A program made the position numbers and the translations under genes. Shown in pieces: positions 60,719 to 64,000 of a DNA stretch of 64,000 nucleotides. Numbering within the stretch: the first letter of the stretch is position 1; each line of letters begins with the position of its first letter. The notes below the pieces were generated by a model. That model did no database searches, was not told the origin of the DNA, and saw only the letters and a list, made by a program, of their open reading frames with translations. Origin of the DNA: CATQHP01 sp965214915 (GTDB lineage Bacteria > Acidobacteriota > Terriglobia > Bryobacterales > UBA6623); NCBI GenBank assembly GCA_965214915.1, contig CBDCCP010000002.1:1240001-1304000 (forward strand), in the 5' to 3' direction.

Positions 60719-61917
60719 CGTGAGTTTCTACGGCTCTGGGCCATATGCATGCGGGATTCCATGTAGAAATACAACATATGCAAACGGTTGGGAAAGCGGT
60801 ATCCGCCTCGGATTTCGGGATCCGCTTCCAATGCTCCCAGCTTTTTCATGCGGTTCAGGAAGTTGTCGAACGCCTTCTTATCCGTATCCGGCAAGCGTTC
60901 GAGCATTTCCGCCCGCGTGAAGCGCATGCGGGGCTCGTCGGCGATCTTGCGCAGAATCGAGCGGTAGCGTTCGCTGCGAATGGCGTCCAATACCTGGGGC
61001 TGCAGAAACTTGCTGCCGATCGTTTGAGCAGCCGTAACTATGCCCGCCCAGACCTCGCCGCGCTCGATCCTGGAATTGTCGGCCATGCGCCAGACGGCAT
61101 CGCCGATCTCATGCGCCAGAACCGGCAGGCCGCCGGTGTGCAGGGCTAATACCTGCAAGCTCTCCTCGGAAACCTCCGCCTTGCCTGCGCGGAACGAGTT
61201 GCGGTAGAACTCAAAAACCTCGTCGTCGGACCACGGCGCGATGTCGATCAAGTCGAAGACGCGGGCCAGAGACGGTTGGCCTGCGACCAACTCACGGCGT
61301 CTTTCTTCGAGACCCACCACCAGGACGCAAAGTCTGGTTCCCGAATAAGAAGTTGCGATTTCGTCCACGGTACTCTTGAGCCAATTGGCGAAGGCGGCGG
61401 AACCGGCCAGCCCGTTGATGTCGTCCAGGATCAGGAAAAGCGAATTCTTGTGTTCTTTGATCTCCTCAAGCAAGCTCCTTATTGTCGGCACGAAATCATG
61501 CGCAATTGTCGACAGGTCATTGTCCTGAAGATTCAACTCAAGCGTGACGCCGAAGAGACCGACTTGACGGACGCGGTCGCCGAAGAACTTCAGCATTTGT
61601 TGGCGCCACGGCCTGTCGATGCTCTCTTTCAAGAGGCGGTCGAAGGTCCGGCGCAGCATCTCTCCGAGATCTTGAACGCCTCCCAGGAAGACATGACAGC
61701 CAACCGCGTCGTTGTCCCACTCGACGAGATGACGAACGAAGGCGGCCAGCGAGCTCTTGCCGATGCCGCGTTCGCCGCTGACGAAGCCGATCTTGAAGCG
61801 GCCCTGCGCGCTGCCGTGGACCATGCCGTGCAGGCGTTCGATTTCGGCGCGTCGTCCGATAAAAAACTCTACCGGAACAGGCTGCCCTGGGCTGAACGGA
61901 CTCGATTCAGGCGTCAC
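60715..61917 (-). CDS. AAA-type ATPase with C-terminal winged helix, partner of the nucleotidyltransferase
   Basis: About 400 residues from GTG at 61917 with AGGAG 10 bases upstream; the frame is open to 61986 but that region derives from a vapC stump. Walker A FVSGERGIGKSSLAAF near residue 50, Walker B SLFLILDDINGL near 165, and a sensor-like CVLVVGLEERR. The C-terminal 80 residues (MRFTRAEMLERLPDTDKKAF, then GGYRFPNRLHMLYFYM) form a winged-helix-like domain, as in Orc/STAND-like ATPases. It overlaps the MNT gene by 4 bases. Intact. Confidence 0.83.
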   Translation of the reverse strand: MTPESSPFSPGQPVPVEFFIGRRAEIERLHGMVHGSAQGRFKIGFVSGERGIGKSSLAAFVRHLVEWDNDAVGCHVFLGGVQDLGEMLRRTFDRLLKESIDRPWRQQMLKFFGDRVRQVGLFGVTLELNLQDNDLSTIAHDFVPTIRSLLEEIKEHKNSLFLILDDINGLAGSAAFANWLKSTVDEIATSYSGTRLCVLVVGLEERRRELVAGQPSLARVFDLIDIAPWSDDEVFEFYRNSFRAGKAEVSEESLQVLALHTGGLPVLAHEIGDAVWRMADNSRIERGEVWAGIVTAAQTIGSKFLQPQVLDAIRSERYRSILRKIADEPRMRFTRAEMLERLPDTDKKAFDNFLNRMKKLGALEADPEIRGGYRFPNRLHMLYFYMESRMHMAQSRRNSR

Positions 61918-62017
61918 TACACGGGCGCTCCTTCCTGCCACAGCGGCCTCGATCTTGCCGAACGTCCAGCGGCGGCTGCAAGGCATTCATGCCCATGCAG
62001 CGACGGGCAACCGAGCG

Positions 62018-62054
62018 CCGCTGCCGGCATGGACACATCGACAATTGCCGTCAC
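62018..62054 (-). pseudogene. vapC 5' stump
   Basis: After the orphan antitoxin, GTG at 62054 overlaps its stop (GTGA) and reads MTAIVDVSM, almost identical to the start of the intact vapC (MTAVVDASV). Homology then ends and the frame runs into unrelated sequence ahead of the ATPase gene. The toxin body was deleted. Confidence 0.65.
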
Positions 62055-62278
62055 TTCCGACCCGCGTTGCGGGCGCGCAAAATTTCAGAAGCCGGGACAT
62101 GAATTCCCGCCGCTTCCTTGCGGTCGCGAACTTCCTGCAGCCACACATTGAGAGAATGCCTGGACGCTATCCGCTCCAACTCGCGGCGCAGGAATTCCTG
62201 CATGGATTGCCGCCGGAACGCCGCGATCCGGTCGCGCACTTCCTCGGGGACGCTTCTTATCTCAATCCGTACCGGCAT
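62051..62278 (-). CDS. orphan VapB/FitA-type antitoxin, duplicate of 60034-60270
   Basis: 75 residues from ATG at 62278: MPVRIEIRSVPEEVRDRIAAF then RRQSMQEFLRRELERIASR, nearly the same as the other VapB (MPVRITIRGVPEKV..., RRQSMQEFLRGELERIASR), and ending VPASEILRARNAGRK. Three residues shorter. Upstream DNA is also similar over about 50 bases (GCGCATTCCGCCG, then CGCTCGGC..., then ATTGTA). Without its toxin it may still bind the other VapC or the shared operator. Confidence 0.85.
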   Translation of the reverse strand: MPVRIEIRSVPEEVRDRIAAFRRQSMQEFLRRELERIASRHSLNVWLQEVRDRKEAAGIHVPASEILRARNAGRK

Positions 62279-62369
62279 AGGCGCATTCCGCCGCCTGGGC
62301 GCCGCTCGGCGGATAAATCCAATTGTACGCCAACGCCGCCCGGCCTCTTGCACTCCTTGAAAGTCATTC

Positions 62370-62990
62370 TCATTCAAGCCGTTTTCCGTAATCCGCGACG
62401 AGCCGCCGCAAGCAACATATAGCCCGTTGCAGACTTTCCGAGCGCCGGGCTGCGACTTCGGGCCGCCATGCGGTTGCGGCATATTCGATGAGCCGCGATG
62501 CGTAAGCCGGACCCACGCGGCGGCCGCTGCCTTCACGAGGGACCATGTCCTTGCGAATTTCTCTCTTGCGCGAATGGCGGGCCAAGTGGATCATGGCATC
62601 CTTTGGACGCTCTACGCTCTCGGGATCTTCTGTGATTCGGCTCGGAGTCACGCTCAGGTAGCGGGACAGCGTTTCCGCATCCGCCATCAACCACGCCTCG
62701 ATCTCGCGCACGGCAATCCTGAAACAAAGGTAAGGAGCGGGCTTGGGCAGCCACGCTTCGCGCAACGACGGCGCGCAGTCCGTATCGGCATCGACAAGGA
62801 TAACCCACGGCGCATGACGGGCCGCATGATTGTAGCCGTCGATTTTCTGGTGCAGGTAGCCTTTTCCTCTCCCTCCGTAAATGGCGCCGGCCCGGCCGCC
62901 GGCGCAGTCGATGAGCCTGCGCACAACCGCTTCGTCGACCGGCCCCTCGACCGCGGCGCTGACAACCGCAACCGGCGCGCTCTCAGGCAT
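62370..62990 (-). CDS. Toprim-like putative nuclease paired with AAA ATPase
   Basis: About 206 residues from ATG at 62990, overlapping the ATPase stop by 8 bases. VVSAAVEGPVDEAVVRRLI resembles the Toprim Glu motif (VEGxxDE), and PWVILVDADTDCAPS is the DxD motif. FRIAVREIEAWLMAD recalls the EFEALLF segment of DUF4276-type proteins. The C-terminus is Arg-rich. ATPase plus separate Toprim protein is the layout of several anti-phage systems. Frame intact. Confidence 0.75.
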   Translation of the reverse strand: MPESAPVAVVSAAVEGPVDEAVVRRLIDCAGGRAGAIYGGRGKGYLHQKIDGYNHAARHAPWVILVDADTDCAPSLREAWLPKPAPYLCFRIAVREIEAWLMADAETLSRYLSVTPSRITEDPESVERPKDAMIHLARHSRKREIRKDMVPREGSGRRVGPAYASRLIEYAATAWRPEVAARRSESLQRAICCLRRLVADYGKRLE

Positions 62991-64000
62991 CCGCGAACAA
63001 GGCAAGTTGTCCGGCGCCTCGCGGCCGCGTCCTGGGAATCACGACATCGGCCAACGAGAGACCCCCTTCCAGCAATGGACGGATGTCGTCGAGCGCCGCT
63101 GCCGGAGCGACTTCGGCGCCCTCTGTTCCGGGGAAGAGGAGCAGCGTTTCATCAAGACCGATTCCCTCGTCTTGCAGCAATTCCGGAGAATGCGTAGTCA
63201 AAAAGATCTGTCTTCCGGTTTTGCGCTGCACGCGCGCCAGCATCTGCGGGAGCGCCCGCACGATCTCCGGATGAAGCGAAAGCTCCGGCTCTTCGAGCAG
63301 CAACGGCCCTCCCTTTTCCAGCGCCGCCCAGAGGAGCCCGATCAGACGCAGCGTACCGTCCGAGAGCTGTCCCTCAGTTTGCCAGGCCCCCTGAGGGCGC
63401 CAGTGCCGATACTTGCCTTGTAGATGCGGCGTACCGTCGGCGCCGCGCGTCAGGGCAATCTCTTCTAGTTGGGGAACCGCTGCGCGAAGGGCTTTCTGAA
63501 TCCGCTTCAGCCGCGCATTCCGGGTCCGCTGCGGAGTCCGGGCGATTTGCTCCAGAAAATCGCCGCCATAGGGGTCGTTCGAACGGCCTACGGATCGGTC
63601 GGGCTCGCGAACGAGCTGCGGCACGATGTGCAAGTAACGTACGGACGCAAAAAACGCGGCCAATTCACGGAACGGCAGGTTCACGTTCACCTGCTCGAGA
63701 TAGGTCTGGGTCAGGCGCGCGGCATCGGTTTTGTCTTCTTTATCGGGCCGGTCGACGAGCGTTTCATCGTCTCGTAACACCCGCTCCCTGCGCACCAAGG
63801 GGCGCCGCCGGTTGTCCTGATGGATGGCAAGCTCGTATCTCCAGCGGGCGCCGTCACCTTCTTCCTGCAGATCGACATCGATCTCGACATCCGGGTAGCG
63901 CCGCGCTGCCAAGCAGCGGATTGCGCTCAATCCGCCCCGCCGACGGACGGCCTCGGCGAAGCCGCCGCCCGAGGACGCGAGATCGCGCAGAAAGCGGAAA
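62983..64000 (-). CDS. AAA_21-type ATPase, 5' end beyond window
   Basis: The frame is open through base 64000, so the N-terminus with Walker A lies outside. The visible part begins FRFLRDLASSGGGFAEAV and continues to a beta-rich region. TEGQLSDGTLRLIGLLWAAL is the ABC-signature region, LLLEEPELSLHPEIV is Walker B, and IFLTTHSPELLQD is the H-loop. It ends GAGQLALFADA at 62983, overlapping the Toprim gene. An OLD-like SMC/RecF ATPase, probably the sensor or regulator of the adjoining nuclease. Confidence 0.88.
   Translation of the reverse strand, partial: FRFLRDLASSGGGFAEAVRRRGGLSAIRCLAARRYPDVEIDVDLQEEGDGARWRYELAIHQDNRRRPLVRRERVLRDDETLVDRPDKEDKTDAARLTQTYLEQVNVNLPFRELAAFFASVRYLHIVPQLVREPDRSVGRSNDPYGGDFLEQIARTPQRTRNARLKRIQKALRAAVPQLEEIALTRGADGTPHLQGKYRHWRPQGAWQTEGQLSDGTLRLIGLLWAALEKGGPLLLEEPELSLHPEIVRALPQMLARVQRKTGRQIFLTTHSPELLQDEGIGLDETLLLFPGTEGAEVAPAAALDDIRPLLEGGLSLADVVIPRTRPRGAGQLALFADA

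Overview
The window is GC-rich (roughly 60-65 %) chromosomal DNA of a Gram-negative heterotroph. A KDO-8-phosphate phosphatase and a large TonB-type outer-membrane receptor point to an LPS-bearing outer membrane. The receptor style, the many Tat/Sec-exported sugar-acid enzymes (two Gfo/Idh/MocA oxidoreductases, a xylose-isomerase-like protein, an enolase-superfamily dehydratase), the PQQ dehydrogenase with its diheme cytochrome, and the split GlyQ/GlyS together suggest Acidobacteriota, perhaps the Solibacter/Bryobacter side. That placement is an inference; no rRNA or other phylogenetic marker was used.

Layout. 1-7.3 kb: a left-truncated secreted hydrolase-like gene, a DapA-family protein lacking its catalytic residues, an M28 peptidase, a RelE-like/SF1 helicase fusion, an orphan HigA next to a deleted higB, KdsC, and an MbcA/ParS-type antitoxin with a tiny overlapping ORF. 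7.4-15.8 kb: gap and pgk, DUF58, a propeller plus DUF3604 protein, and a LarA-like protein. 15.9-17.5 kb: a small promoter-bearing gene whose tail is overrun by an IS5-family element. 17.5-26.9 kb: HflX, a YcjF/DUF697-like protein, an S9 peptidase, an AP-endonuclease-2-fold isomerase, glyS-glyQ and a methyltransferase. 27-44.4 kb: a truncated SLC13 transporter, diheme cytochrome plus PQQ dehydrogenase, sterol-desaturase-like, GH3-like, dipeptide-epimerase-like, methyltransferase, FG-GAP protein, NagB-like and MFS head to head, the exported sugar-acid cluster, and between its members a scar of Mu-like phage fragments with a BrnT-type toxin pair. 44.4-47.1 kb: TonB receptor.

47.2-64.0 kb is the accessory core: an unbroken minus-strand array of defence-type genes, most joined by ATGA/GTGA overlaps. 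In transcription order it holds an AAA ATPase plus a Toprim-like protein (running off the right edge), an orphan VapB-like antitoxin with a vapC stump, an AAA ATPase plus a nucleotidyltransferase (frameshifted), an intact VapB-VapC pair, a DUF1156 DNA methyltransferase, an AAA ATPase (frameshifted) plus a PIN protein, an OLD nuclease, an AAA ATPase split by an ISAzo13-family element plus a DUF4276 Toprim-like gene with an in-frame stop, and a DUF499 ATPase. The DUF1156/DUF499 pair, usually close neighbours, is here spread apart by these modules. Four accessory modules carry disabling lesions, whereas the methyltransferase, DUF499, VapBC, OLD and PIN genes look intact.

Other themes are dispersed 7-bp-period repeats (four sites), two different 22-bp-period repeat pairs around the phage scar, and enzyme homologues missing catalytic residues. 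I saw no rRNA, tRNA, CRISPR array, riboswitch or replication origin. No stretch over 300 bases is left without a described feature.
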